A stretch of 64,000 nt of DNA, taken from positions 48,195,501-48,259,500 of the forward strand of contig NC_073628.1 of NCBI RefSeq assembly GCF_029407905.1. Direction: 5' to 3'. This DNA comes from Bubalus kerabau. Its lineage: Eukaryota; Chordata; Mammalia; Artiodactyla; Bovidae. Shown piece by piece: positions 21,776-32,326 of this stretch. A program made the translations under genes and the position numbers. How positions within the stretch are numbered: the first letter of the stretch is position 1; every line of letters begins with the position of its first letter. The notes beneath the pieces were generated by a model. The model made no database searches. It was given only the letters and a program-made list of their open reading frames with translations, and had not been told where the DNA came from.

Positions 21776-22529
21776 ATACAAAGCATAGGAATAAGAAACC
21801 ATAATAAGAGGAATAAGACTGGGGTGCAATATGACTTTATGGAGCACCTAGAAGAGAGGAAAATGTATATTTAGGGGATGTCCTTAGAGTAGGGAAAAAA
21901 ATTACTGAGACATGAAAAATGAATAAGAGCAAATAATGCAAAAAAGGTAAAGGAGTTGGGGCAGGCTAGTGAAACTCCATAGACACAGCCAAAGAGTGTG
22001 AAGGAAAACTGCAGGTGGTTGTGTGAGTGTGTAATGTTGGTCACTGGACCAGTATCATTGGCATCACCTGGGGACAGTGTGTTAGACATGCACATTCCCA
22101 GCTCCATTCCAAATCAAATGAATAAAAACCCTTGGAATGGAACCTGGTGTCTTTGATTTAACATAACCTTCCTCTGACTGTAATGCCAGGTAAAGTGTGA
22201 GAACCATGTAAGAAAAGTTGAAATTAAATAATACAGAATACTCAAAAGTGGCTAAAGATTATCCTTGAAAAATAAAAGATAAGAATCTGAAAAATCATGA
22301 CCTCATTCTATCTCATGAGGACAAGGATGACTCCAGAAAATTTGTAAGGAGGAGAGTGACAGCCTTTCATGCCCATCAGTTCCTTCAAGGGGCTTTTCCT
22401 GATCTGCCTTACCTGAAGCAGCCCATGGGCCACTGTTTGTCATACTGCAAGTTTATTTGTGTCATATCATTTTTCACTTCCTTATACTTTCTTTATTTTT
22501 GTTTGTTTGTGTCTGTCTTCTTTTCCTGA
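21776..22529. other. no recognised feature
   Basis: Unique-looking DNA. No gene is supported. Confidence 0.5.
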
Positions 22530-22650
22530 AATGTAAGGTTCTTTGGTGGCAAAGCCATTTTGCCTGTCATGTTCTGTATTGAATTTCCAATGCTTAGAAC
22601 ATTGCTTTGTATATAGTAAACACTCTTTAAATGTTTCCTGAATGAAAAAA
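22530..22650 (+). repeat. L2 LINE 3'-end relic
   Basis: 'aaggttctttggtggcaaagcc', 'tgcttagaacattgctttgtatatagtaaacactctttaaatgtttcctgaatgaa' follows the sense L2 3' terminus, including the tail that in L2 consists of short 'tgaatgaa'-type repeats. Confidence 0.65.
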
Positions 22651-22659
22651 ATCAATGCA

Positions 22660-22735
22660 TAAGTCACTGGATATAGAGATGAGAAAGAAAGACCCAGGTC
22701 CTGATCTCATGGAGCTTACTTTCTGGTTTATAGGA
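22660..22735 (-). repeat. L2 LINE 3'-end relic (antisense)
   Basis: 'gatatagagatgagaaagaaagaccc' and 'ggtcctgatctcatggagcttac' are the antisense counterpart of the L2 3' region. It sits tail to tail with the sense L2 just upstream. Confidence 0.55.
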
Positions 22736-22888
22736 CTAAATTTGCATTTATATCGCATGTAAATTGTTGTAGGGTGACTGACGGGAAAACTGGAGACAGG
22801 AAAACTAATTTGGAAACTGTTGCCGCCATGAATGTCAGAGGTTACTGTGACCTGTAATAGACAAATGCCAATGGGGATGGAAAGAAAT

Positions 22889-23151
22889 GCTATGCTATGC
22901 TAAGACACAGAAGTGTCCAACTCTGTGAGACCCCATAGACGGCAGCCCAACAGGCTCCCCAGTTCCTGGGATTCTCCAGGCAAGAACACTGGAATAGGTT
23001 GCCATTTCCTTTTCCAATGCATGAAAGTGAAAAGTGAAAGTGAAGTCGCTCAGTCGAGTCCGTCCCTCAGCGACCCCATGGACTGCAGCCCACCAGGTTC
23101 CCCCTTCCATGGGATTTTCCACTGGAGTGAGGTGCCATTGCCTTCTCCATA
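22889..23151 (-). mobile_element. Bov-A2 SINE (antisense) with 9-bp TSD
   Basis: An antisense dimer with the 'atgcatgaaagtgaaaag' linker at about 23018-23035. The TSD 'gaaagaaat' is at 22880-22888 and 23152-23160. The second unit has lost about 15 bases near 23120 ('ttttccactggagtg' instead of the longer consensus). Confidence 0.93.
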
Positions 23152-23160
23152 GAAAGAAAT

Positions 23161-23722
23161 AGATAAATTCAAAACACATTTAGGAGATAGAATCAGGAGT
23201 CTTCTGTGATTGATAAAATGTAAGAGGAAAGAGTCAAGGTATAAAGGATTGGATTCTGGCTTAGGCCACTGAAAGACAGAATCTGCTTTGTGGAGAGATG
23301 GAACAGAGAAGAGGCAAGCAAGGTTGCAAATACTGTAGGTGAAATACTTATACTAAATATTTATTGTGAATAAACACACATGTGTACATTTATTTGATAA
23401 TAAGATCATGCTGGTGAAATTGCATATAACAACCACACACATTTCTTAACAGACAAATTGATCAACTGGATGCTGAAAGCATTAAATTCAAATTATTCAA
23501 TGAGCTCATTCACTGACAAAAAAAGGATATTTGATCCCCAAGAATTGTACACTTGTGTATCTTTTACATAGAAAATTATGGCATACTAGAAAATATTTTC
23601 ATTACTCAATATTTTAAAATAATTGCCTCCATGTACATGGGACTAAATGAAGAATTGGGAGAATTTGCCAACTATCCTATTGTCTAAATTTAGATATTAC
23701 TAAACTAGATTCCTTGACTTGA
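23161..23722. other. no recognised feature
   Basis: AT-rich unique DNA without a supported gene. Confidence 0.5.
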
Positions 23723-23926
23723 ATGTGTATGCTTAGTCGCTCAGTCATGTCCAACTCTTTACAACCCCATGGACTATTGCCTGCCAGGCTCCTCTGTCCA
23801 TAGGGATTCTTCAGGCAAGAATACTGGAGTGGGTTGCCATGCCCTCCTCCAGGGGATCCTCCCAACTCAGGGACTGAATCAAGGTTTCCTGCATTGCAGG
23901 CAGATTCTTTTATTGTCTGAGCCCCC
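23723..23926 (-). mobile_element. Bov-tA SINE (antisense)
   Basis: Antisense Bov-tA from 'gtatgcttagtcgctcagtc' to the head 'tattgtctgagccccc'. It is complete but moderately diverged. No TSD was identified. Confidence 0.92.
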
Positions 23927-25280
23927 TTTATTACAGTGAGAGCCTTAAGCCTTAAGAAGGCAGAGGAAACAGATTGATACCATTATGATTGCAGTTATAC
24001 AATCCCTTATATTCACATAATAGTTTACAATTTTGAAAACATTTTCACATTAGTGTGACTTACCTAAGGCTTCCAGTACCTCTGGAGTTGATTAGGATTT
24101 ATCTCTATCTGAACAGTTAAGAGATATGAGATTCTTAGAAATTTTACAGTTTTCTTGAGATTACATCTTTAGAAAGTGGAATAGACAACATTCACCTGAT
24201 ACTTCTGCCAACAAGGTCAGAATTCATTTCAAGGCAAAGTTAAAGGGAAAAAAAGTAACATAAATGTGACAATGTGTGTATATACAAAGATGTGGTTTCT
24301 GAAAGAAACTGTATGGGCATCTGAAATCATGCACTGAACGAGGTGTACTGCAAGGGAGCTGTGGTTAAAAAAAAGCTTTCATAGAAGTACTTCTAAGAAG
24401 GACACTGCAGAGGCAGTTCTGACAGTGAAAGAATCTTTCTTTGCCAGATACTGAGTGATCATGGGACACCATTATCCTACCAGAGGAGCTAGTAGAAGCT
24501 GCGAACTTGAACATCTGAAGCAAAGTTAATGCCAGTAGAACCTGCCATGGCTGAAAAGCTGACAGGCAGCGGCTGAAATGATCATTAAAGAAATCATTAC
24601 AAGCTGGAGAGGCTGAAGAAAACTGTAGGAAAACCCCATCTGTGGCAGAAGGCCCCAGTGAGAGCAGACAGAGTTGCAGGCAAAGGAAGCCTCATTTCCT
24701 ACCACCCCTGCCTTACTCAGCGCCCCAGTGAAAGCGTCCGTTTCAAGCAGAAGAGAAGCATCCTCTCTGTTTCTCAGAGTGAAAGTGGAGTTCATCAGTC
24801 TATTGTTAAGTCTGTCAGGAAAGAGTATTAACAATGACCTGCAATGTGTTGAGAGAGGTTCAAAGACCTTTATTTTCTGCAGGAGGAGCCTGAAAATTCA
24901 GAACCCAGGGCGTTGGGTAACTGGACCGAGCCTTAGAACATGCAGGCCTTCAAAATACACATTTGCAAGCCCTAAGACCTTAGATTCTGTTTCCTAAATA
25001 ATAAAGGAAGGAGTAGGTGACACCAGGCTTATTTTCAAGCAATCTGAAAAGCCTTAAAGATCTCAAGGTGCCCCAGGAATCAATTTCCAGGCATGAGTTG
25101 AGGCCAGCGCATACAGGGCCAACATTGCCCCTTCCACTCAAAGCTGATGAGTTCTGCTGTATGTCTGTGGAGACTGTGCATATGACTTGGTTTGAAGTTT
25201 ATTTCCTTTGGCTATAAGATTTAAAAATATGTAGACTGGCTCACCTCAAACTCTTCTAACTTGAAAACCTGCATTCCGTA
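23927..25280. other. unexplained, relatively GC-rich unique block
   Basis: From about 24330 to 25200 the base composition is visibly less AT-rich than its surroundings, and no interspersed repeat that I know covers it. Open frames of 102 (minus, 24526-24834), 107 (plus, 24674-24997) and 66 codons overlap on opposite strands and have no recognisable domain. It could be an old LTR, a non-coding exon or regulatory DNA. The sequence alone does not decide. Confidence 0.4.
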
Positions 25281-26210
25281 GCAAAAACACTAATCTGCTT
25301 TCTTGCTCTGTTTCTGAAATGTTCCAAGTTCAGAATGCTGGTCCATTCTTCTGTATTTTATCCCTTCCTCTCTTCACAACACCCCCATTCTTTCCTTCTT
25401 TCTCTCTCTCTTTCTTTCTTTCTTCCCAGTCCTCAGACTTTCCCAGCCCCTGTAAATTCTATCATGATTTCTTGATTTTACATTTCCTTGGCATTTGTCT
25501 GTCATTCCAAAATCTACTTCAGGTTTGCAGGGAAATCCTCCAGCTGGAAAAATAAGCTTCCTGCTCTGGTCCGTCCTGTTTCTAATCTGCTGCTGTTGTA
25601 AGAAATTCCCTTTGGGGATTTCTTTACTTCCTATTGCTTTGCCATTTTTTTTTTTTTTTTTTTTTGCTATAAACCTCACAAATATTAATCTCTCCTGGTC
25701 GCCTTTTCCCTTAATGCATAACTTTTTTTTTTTTTTTTTTAGTTTAAAATTCCTGCCAGTACTTTTCACACTTCATCATGTCTCCAGGAATACTGGCCCT
25801 AGGTCAAAGCCAGAGGCTGCAACTTGACAAAGTATGTTGCAAGGTGGTTTTTCCTCCACACTGTCTGCAGCTGCCATCTTCTCTCAAGTCCCCCAACTGC
25901 AAATTAGCCAGTGTGTGCATGGGATCATGGGATTTTGTAATTCCTACTTATTCAACAAAGAAAAAGAAAATGACAGCTTTTTTCCTCTATGTCTAGGAAA
26001 ATAATTAACCTATACGCTATATTCTTTACTGATTTCCTTTGATGGGATTCTGATTCATAAAATCAGAAATCATGGTAGAGGAGTTGAAAAGTCTCTTTGC
26101 TGGAGGAAAATGGCTATAAGAATTGTATATTGTTCTTTAAAGAAAAACTGATCTGCTCTACTACTATTAGCTGATATTTACATTTGCCTTTGGATGAATA
26201 AGGTAATTGT
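25281..26210. other. pyrimidine-rich stretch with CTTT run and two poly(T) tracts
   Basis: Holds a CTTT/CT-rich microsatellite at about 25388-25427, a 21-T tract at 25645-25665 and an 18-T tract at 25723-25740. No gene is supported; translated frames here are low-complexity products. Confidence 0.7.
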
Positions 26211-26222
26211 AGTGACTCCTGG

Positions 26223-26492
26223 TGGAGAAGGCAATGGCACCCCACTCCAGTACTCTTGCCTGGAAAATCCCATGGATGGAGGAGCCTGGAAGGCTGCAGT
26301 CCATGGGGTCGCTGAGGGTCGGACACGACTGAGCGACTTCACTTTCTCTTTTCACTTTCATGCATTGGAGAAGAAGAACCCACTCCAGCGTTCTTGCCTG
26401 GAGAAACCCAGGGACGGGGGAGCCTGGTGGGCTGCCGTCTATGGGGTCTCATAGAGTCGGACACGACTGAAGTGACTTAGCAGCTGAGCAGC
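26223..26492 (+). mobile_element. Bov-A2 SINE with 12-bp TSD
   Basis: A sense dimer ending 'cttagcagctgagcagc'. The perfect TSD 'agtgactcctgg' is at 26211-26222 and 26493-26504. The second unit lacks a few bases after 'attggagaag' (26366-26380). Confidence 0.96.
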
Positions 26493-26504
26493 AGTGACTC
26501 CTGG

Positions 26505-27193
26505 CAAAGAGAAATACAGCTCTCTTTATTTCAATGAAAAGCAATCTAAATTTCCTCTAGCCTATTTTCAGTTAAAAAGAAGTTAAAAGCAGTTTTCTAT
26601 ATTCTAGACACTGTGTTCTCTTAGCATACAAGTTGGAATCAATGGTGAAATCACTGATATTTAGGGAATGAGCTTTTTTGTTTGTTTTTTTACAAACTTA
26701 TATGGAATAAACTTTAGATATTGCTGGATTTAGAATATAATTGACATTCCACTTCCTTTATGAGTAAAAATAGAGCCATTAGAGTCTGGAATAGTCAATC
26801 CATTATCTGCTTAGGATTTAGATCAACTACTTAGGTTTTTCTAAGCGTTCCATTTTTCTGGCACTTTGCCATAATCAATCATTCTTAAAACAAGCTTGCC
26901 ATAAGTTTTGACAAGGGGACTTGAGTTTAACATATTCTCATCTCAGAAATGCTGTGAGTTTAAAAATAATTGTTTAGTTACTACTATATGCTGACATGTA
27001 GAAAGTAACTGGAATGCAATAGAAAACAATATAGATATCATTGCATACTCATAAATTGATAAGATAACAAATGAATAACTACAAAACATGTGCTCTAAGT
27101 TTTATGGATTTTCTAATGTCTCTTTCTAGTATTTGGGAAAGAAAAAAATGAAATAAAATTGTGCTTATTAGCTTTTATCCATGAGTATGGAAA
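26505..27193. other. no recognised feature
   Basis: AT-rich unique DNA. No supported gene. Confidence 0.5.
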
Positions 27194-27324
27194 ATATAGT
27201 CTTTTAGAATTTGAAGAGCTAGATATATGTTCAACTTTAGAAACAGTGTAGAATTTGAAAGGTGTTCTACTCTGTATCGAAAGCTGAACATATATCTAGG
27301 TCTTCAAATTCTAAAAGACTATAT
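27194..27324. repeat. 131-bp near-perfect hairpin (inverted repeat)
   Basis: The left arm 27194-27255 and right arm 27263-27324 are reverse complements over 62 positions with seven mismatches by my count. The outer 40 positions carry only one mismatch. The loop is 7 bases (27256-27262, 'tgaaagg'). Pairing ends sharply at both outer edges. Size and shape fit either a small non-autonomous DNA transposon (MITE, for example of the mariner type) or a microRNA-like precursor. I do not recognise the terminal sequence as a known family. Confidence 0.93.
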
Positions 27325-27439
27325 GTAATATCTAGTCTTAAAGACATATGAAACATGAACAGTTAACACTTTCTAACCTATTATTTTTGTTTTCATCAGG
27401 CCATCATTTGGGATAAAGTAATTAATGGAAGTAGGTAGG

Positions 27440-27955
27440 AAGTAGAATGGGACCCAGGCTGAGCAGCTGTATCCAATCTCCAGCTGAACGTTCAAGATAA
27501 GATACTAGCAGGAAGATGGGATCCCAATTGGGTGGAAGGCAAGCCGACCACAATTCTTGTGATCAAGAGGATTTCCCAGCCCAGTACATACCCAGAGAAG
27601 GTCCTTAGTGTAGGGAAGAGCCAACAGAGGAAGGAAACACCAACCATAATACGTTCTGCAACGTCCTAGACGCCTTCACAGTGGAATCCATCTTGGCTGA
27701 GAGATGTGTGCACCTACCAGGAAGCACCCTGAGTCAGGCCAAATATGGGCACAAGCTAGACGATTGGTGAAAGACGACCCAGGAGACTGCCCCTATGTAA
27801 GCAACCCAAACCACCCCTATCGGGTGCAACTCACTCAGGGTTCACCTGTATGTTCTTCCACATATACTGTGCTTACAATAAATGCTTGATCTCTTTCAGT
27901 TTAGTTTAGTTTTTTCAGTTTAGTTTCTTTACTAAATTGTCTCTTCAAAGAAGAC
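27440..27955 (+). mobile_element. putative solo LTR of an endogenous retrovirus
   Basis: An island richer in GC than its flanks, with a layout like an LTR: an upstream region without coding capacity, then AATAAA at 27877-27882, then 'tgcttgatctctttcag' and a T-rich end. No gag, pol or env sequence flanks it. Boundaries are uncertain because I could not identify a TSD or clear TG...CA ends. The call rests on layout and on general resemblance to artiodactyl ERV LTR 3' regions. Confidence 0.42.
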
Positions 27956-28467
27956 AAGGACCAAGCTCCTGCTTCCAGTCACAGTACACTCAAATTCAGA
28001 AGATTCTTATGAAGTAAAAATCAGTTATAAATTACATCCTGCTCCCATTTAAACTGATGCATATAAAAATATGTATAACCTTCAGTGAAAACTATATATT
28101 CAGAGGAAATTTACATGAAAATTGTGTGCACAGAAATGGATAGATGATAGATAGAAAGAATGCTAATGGACAGAGAAATGTACTTAATGTGATTTTTGTA
28201 CTGAAAACACATGAGAGAAATGCTTATATTATAAACTGAAATATTTTGATACTTTTATCCTTACCATATAATCAAATTGCCATAATGATTCAATGGTCTT
28301 AAATTATTCAGTGAGATGACTACAGGATCACAGCAAATGGGCAAGGGCCTTTCTGTTACTATGCTTTAGCTCTCATGACTCTCATCAGGTAAAGTGATTA
28401 TCATCTCCATCAACCACGTCTTTCTGACAGTGGGAGGGAGACATATCTCTCTGAGCTGCTATAGGAA
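27956..28467. other. no recognised feature
   Basis: AT-rich unique DNA without a supported gene. Confidence 0.5.
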
Positions 28468-28576
28468 TGGGCTTCCCTGGGAGCTCAAAATCTGCCTGCA
28501 ATACAGGAGACCCCAGTTCAATTCCTGGGTCAGGAAGAGTCCCTGGAAAAATAATACACTACCCACTCCAGTATTC
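28468..28576 (+). mobile_element. Bov-tA SINE head, truncated by a second Bov-tA
   Basis: The tRNA-derived head ('gggcttccctgggagctc', box B-like 'agttcaattcctgg') and the start of the Bov-A body end at 'cactccagtattctt', where a second complete Bov-tA begins in the same orientation. Its own 3' half does not resume after the second copy. Confidence 0.9.
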
Positions 28577-28790
28577 TTGGGCTTCCCTGGTGGCTCAGAC
28601 AATAAAGAATCTGCCTGTAATGTGGAAGAACTGGGTTCAGTTCCTGGGTGGATCCCCTGGAGGAGGGCACGGCAACCCACTCCAGTAGTCTTGCCTGGAG
28701 AATCTCCATGGACAGAGGAGCCTGGTGGGTTGCAGTCCATGGTGTCACTAAGAGTTGGACATGACTGAGTGACTAAACACAGCACAGCAC
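28577..28790 (+). mobile_element. Bov-tA SINE
   Basis: A full sense Bov-tA from 'gggcttccctggtggctcag' to 'gactgagtgactaaacacagcacagcac'. It directly abuts a truncated copy of the same family on its left. Confidence 0.94.
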
Positions 28791-28959
28791 AATCAAGCTC
28801 ATGCTTGGAAAAAGTGTATGTATTTCATAAGTGTATAGTGAGTCCACAAATCATACATATCTATGTCCACCACCACTTGAGGACCTTTGATTAGACAGCC
28901 AATTACACTCTTTTTAGGGAGAGAGAGTAGAGACTTGTATAATAAAAACTGTCCATGTG

Positions 28960-29155
28960 TACATGTGTGCTCAGTAGTGTCTGATTCTTGTGATCCCACG
29001 TATGATAGCCCACCAGGCTCCTCTGTCCATGGGATTTTCCAGGCAAGAATACTGGAGCGCATTGCCATTTCCTTCTCCAGGGGATCTTCCTTACACAGGT
29101 TTTGAACCCACATTTCCTGCATCTCTTAAAGTGTAGGCAGATTCTTTACTGCTGA
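28960..29155 (-). mobile_element. Bov-tA SINE (antisense)
   Basis: From 'gtgtgctcagtagtgtctgattc' to 'gcagattctttactgctgatccc'. The extreme tRNA head is lost. Confidence 0.9.
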
Positions 29156-30289
29156 TCCCATGGAGCAAGTCCCATAAAACTGTTGAAAGCTGTATATAAA
29201 GCAGAGTGCTTTGGAAATTAAAAAAAAAAAAAGTTGGCTGAAACACTGTCAATTTAACCCCATATGTCTAAGCTTACCCATGACACTGCAGAGATCACAC
29301 CTGGTTGTAAGATCTAAATAATAATAATAAACCAAAAGACAACATCTGGTTTCATTAAGTCTGGAAATAGGAGAGATATCTGGAGGCAGACATATATACA
29401 TAATAATTTTTATAATATCACATTTGGAGAGACTAAATTTCACTGTAAACCTAACCTAATATTTTACTTTCCTAGCCTTCTTAGTCATGATAAGCACTGG
29501 ATGCTTACCAAACTTTGTTCTTACTCTACAGACTTTGAAGTTCATTTGATTTATGTCATATAACAATATATAATATGTCATATACAAATATTTCATAATC
29601 TTGTAACATGAACACAAGATTTTCAGACTTATAAAAGATACAGCATGTCAGACACTGAGGTATCAGAAAGTATTCTTAGGGTTGACATCAGAACCATCTT
29701 CTAGGAAGGCAATGAAGCTTCATATGGGCATATAATCTTGTGACACAAATTGAGATTTGTTGATATATGCTTCCTAATGCATTTTCTTCTTGTCATAATT
29801 CTCATAACATGTAATAAGGCACAGAATAAAATGTAAGTGTTTTGTTAAAACATTCTCTCGTATATAGTGTTAGGTCCTGGACGTATATGCTGGCAATTAG
29901 AGAAGCAATAGTTGAGTGGGAAATGTACATGCACTATAATATAAACACGCAGATATACATGATGAAAAGAATGGTTTAATTGACAGAGCAATAAAAAGTA
30001 CACTATGAAAGATTAATAACAAGATTAAAGTAAAAAGACGCATGAAAATGAAAATCTACTGCTGTATCCACTGAAGATTTCAAGTCCAAAAGAAAAAAGT
30101 AACCCACACAAGTTTGAAAAGATAAATCTTCAAAATATGCAAAAATAAACTTTATAAGATGACTTTAATGTTTCAAATTAATTCATTAAGTACGTGATCA
30201 GCTTTATAAAAGAAGAAATCTTACATTTCTCATTTAAAAATTGATGTTTTCCTCCATGGGGTCCATCACCTTATTCAGCCATCTATCTC
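29156..30289. other. no recognised feature
   Basis: AT-rich DNA with a 13-A run at 29219-29231. No supported gene. Confidence 0.5.
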
Positions 30290-30655
30290 AGTGAACACTT
30301 ATTTTGTCTGAGTTTTGTTCTAAAGGAACAACAGTAAACAAAGCTCAAGCTCTAAAACAGGAAATGGAGCCCTAGTCAAGTGAGCAAGTAAATATTTTTT
30401 TTAAGTTTCTCATAAACACAGAATCGTTGAAATAAAGTGGGATGCTGTGAAGGTTGTGGAAACTTACTGCAAGAGGAGCAAAGAAGGTCCCTGAGAAAGT
30501 GACATTTGACTTGAGACGTGAATGACCGGAAGGGAGTGTGATGAGACTGTCTGAAAGAGGGGGAAGGCAGCGGTGAGACCTAAGACCCTGAAGCAAATGT
30601 GTCGGCATGTTTGAGGAAGACACAGAGGACTAGCGTTGGAGTGCAGAGAACAGGT
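30290..30655 (-). repeat. L2 LINE relic (antisense)
   Basis: 'ggaacaacagtaaacaaagctcaagctc' near 30328 and 'gagaaagtgacatttgacttgagacgtgaatgacc' near 30493 follow the antisense order of the mammalian L2 3' region. Diverged and interrupted. Confidence 0.55.
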
Positions 30656-30679
30656 AAGCGGTCCCTGCTGGCAGTAAGG

Positions 30680-30720
30680 AAGTTTGTTGTTCAGTTGCTT
30701 GGTCATGTCTGACTCTCCGA
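30680..30720 (-). mobile_element. short Bov SINE or BovB 3'-tip fragment
   Basis: 'gtttgttgttcagttgcttggtcatgtctgactct' is the antisense 3' tip shared by Bov-tA and BovB. Only about 40 bases are present, so the parent family is undecided. Confidence 0.6.
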
Positions 30721-32104
30721 CTTTTCTTTAAAGAAGTTAGGAGAAGCTAGTTCTCAATAGGGTCCGAGAAGACCCTGGTATAGATTTTATGGGGTTTTTG
30801 TTGCTTTGTTTGTTTGTTTTATTTCCTAATCCAGCATAAAAATATCAGAGCGTTTTAGGCCAATGCCATGTCCTAATTCATGTCTTAAATAAGATGATTT
30901 TAGCTACTGGAGTGTAGACTGGAGTTCAGAGAAGAGGGAGGCCCGTCAGGAGGCCTGTGATGAAAAGACTAGCTAGCAGTTTGGATCAGTAATACCAATA
31001 ATCTAAACAAGGGTAGTAGGATACAGATGGAGAGAAGTGAGTCATGAAAAATGCATTTGACAGGTCAGCTGCTGAGGGAGGGGGACTTGAAGAAAAGAGA
31101 AGCAAAGGATCATTTCTTGGTTTGGGGGAACACCCAGGTGAATGTTTGTGAGATTTGCTGATCTGAGGACTAGGTGGAGGAAAGGAGGGACCATTAAGAG
31201 TTCTGTCTGAGATGTTAACTAAAAGACTATCTGTTTCTAAACAGGTACTAAGAAAAGGTGTAAGAAAGGAAATCTTAAAGGAGATGTTTATGAGTAAGAA
31301 CAGGACTCATTCATCATATCTTTTTTGAAAAAAAAAAAAAAAAGGTGATGATTCTCCATAAAACATTCATTTAAAAAAGATTTCTGTTTAGACACAGATA
31401 TTCAACTAGCATCTACATGAATGGGAGAAATTCTTTACCTTAAATTCCTGAAAATGAAATGAGCTATTTCTAAAACATCTATACTACTATGTTTTCTAAT
31501 TCTATGACAACCAGATAATTTAAAATAATATAATATATCAGCAGAATCAAGTGCAATGCTTTACTTTTTTTTTTTTGAGAACGGTGACAGGAATATTTTT
31601 GGTATGCAAAGGATTTCTCATTTATGGCAATCTAAGTATATACTTTATATTGAAGAATAATAGAAAGATTTCCTAAAATACAAACTCTTCTTGGCATAAA
31701 ATTTTATTATTTAATGTATTGAGCAAAATTTTATGAAGAGCAGCTTATAAATATTTTAAAGTGACTTCTCTCTATTTGCATTGAGTGCTTTTCATAATAT
31801 TTTCTCACTCAATGATTCAACTTCAATAACACACTTGATGTTAAATGGTTGCATGATAATGATGAATTTTAACATAATCTCATTTTACACACTTGAATTT
31901 GTCAAATGTTTTTTTCCCTTTATTAAAGTATTTTTCCTTCTGATTATATCCTCATGGGAAAATGTTAAAGAAATGCCTTTCTATTTATTGTATAATAATT
32001 TATATTTTTGACTGTGAAATCACAAGACTGTTTTGAGCTCTTCTTTCCTTCTGGAAATACGTATGGCTAAATCTCACTCAGTCCAAGATGACATATAGTT
32101 CTAC
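30721..32104. other. no recognised feature
   Basis: AT-rich DNA with a poly(A) tract at about 31327-31343 and a T-tract at 31565-31576. No supported gene. Confidence 0.5.
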
Positions 32105-32326
32105 TTGCATACATGTGTGTGTGCTAAGTCACTTCAGTTGTGTCCAACTCTTTGCAGCTCTAGGGACTGTAGCCCGCCATTCTCTTCTGTCTATGGGATT
32201 CTCCAGGCAAGAACACTAGAATGGATTGCTATGCCCTCCTCCAGGAGATCTTCCCAACCCAGAGACTGGACCTGGGTCTCCTGCTTTGAGGTGGATTCTT
32301 TACAACTGGGCCATCTAGGAAGCCCT
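32105..32326 (-). mobile_element. Bov-tA SINE (antisense)
   Basis: A full antisense copy from 'gtgtgtgtgctaagtcacttc' to 'actgggccatctaggaagccc'. Confidence 0.93.

Noticed and set aside
25374..25827. Frames rich in Lys or Phe on both strands
   Set aside because: They are translations of poly(T), CTTT and pyrimidine-rich DNA and have no protein character.
28468..28785. Overlapping open frames on both strands (124, 108, 73 and 72 codons)
   Set aside because: They lie entirely in two Bov-tA SINEs, which by chance have few stops.
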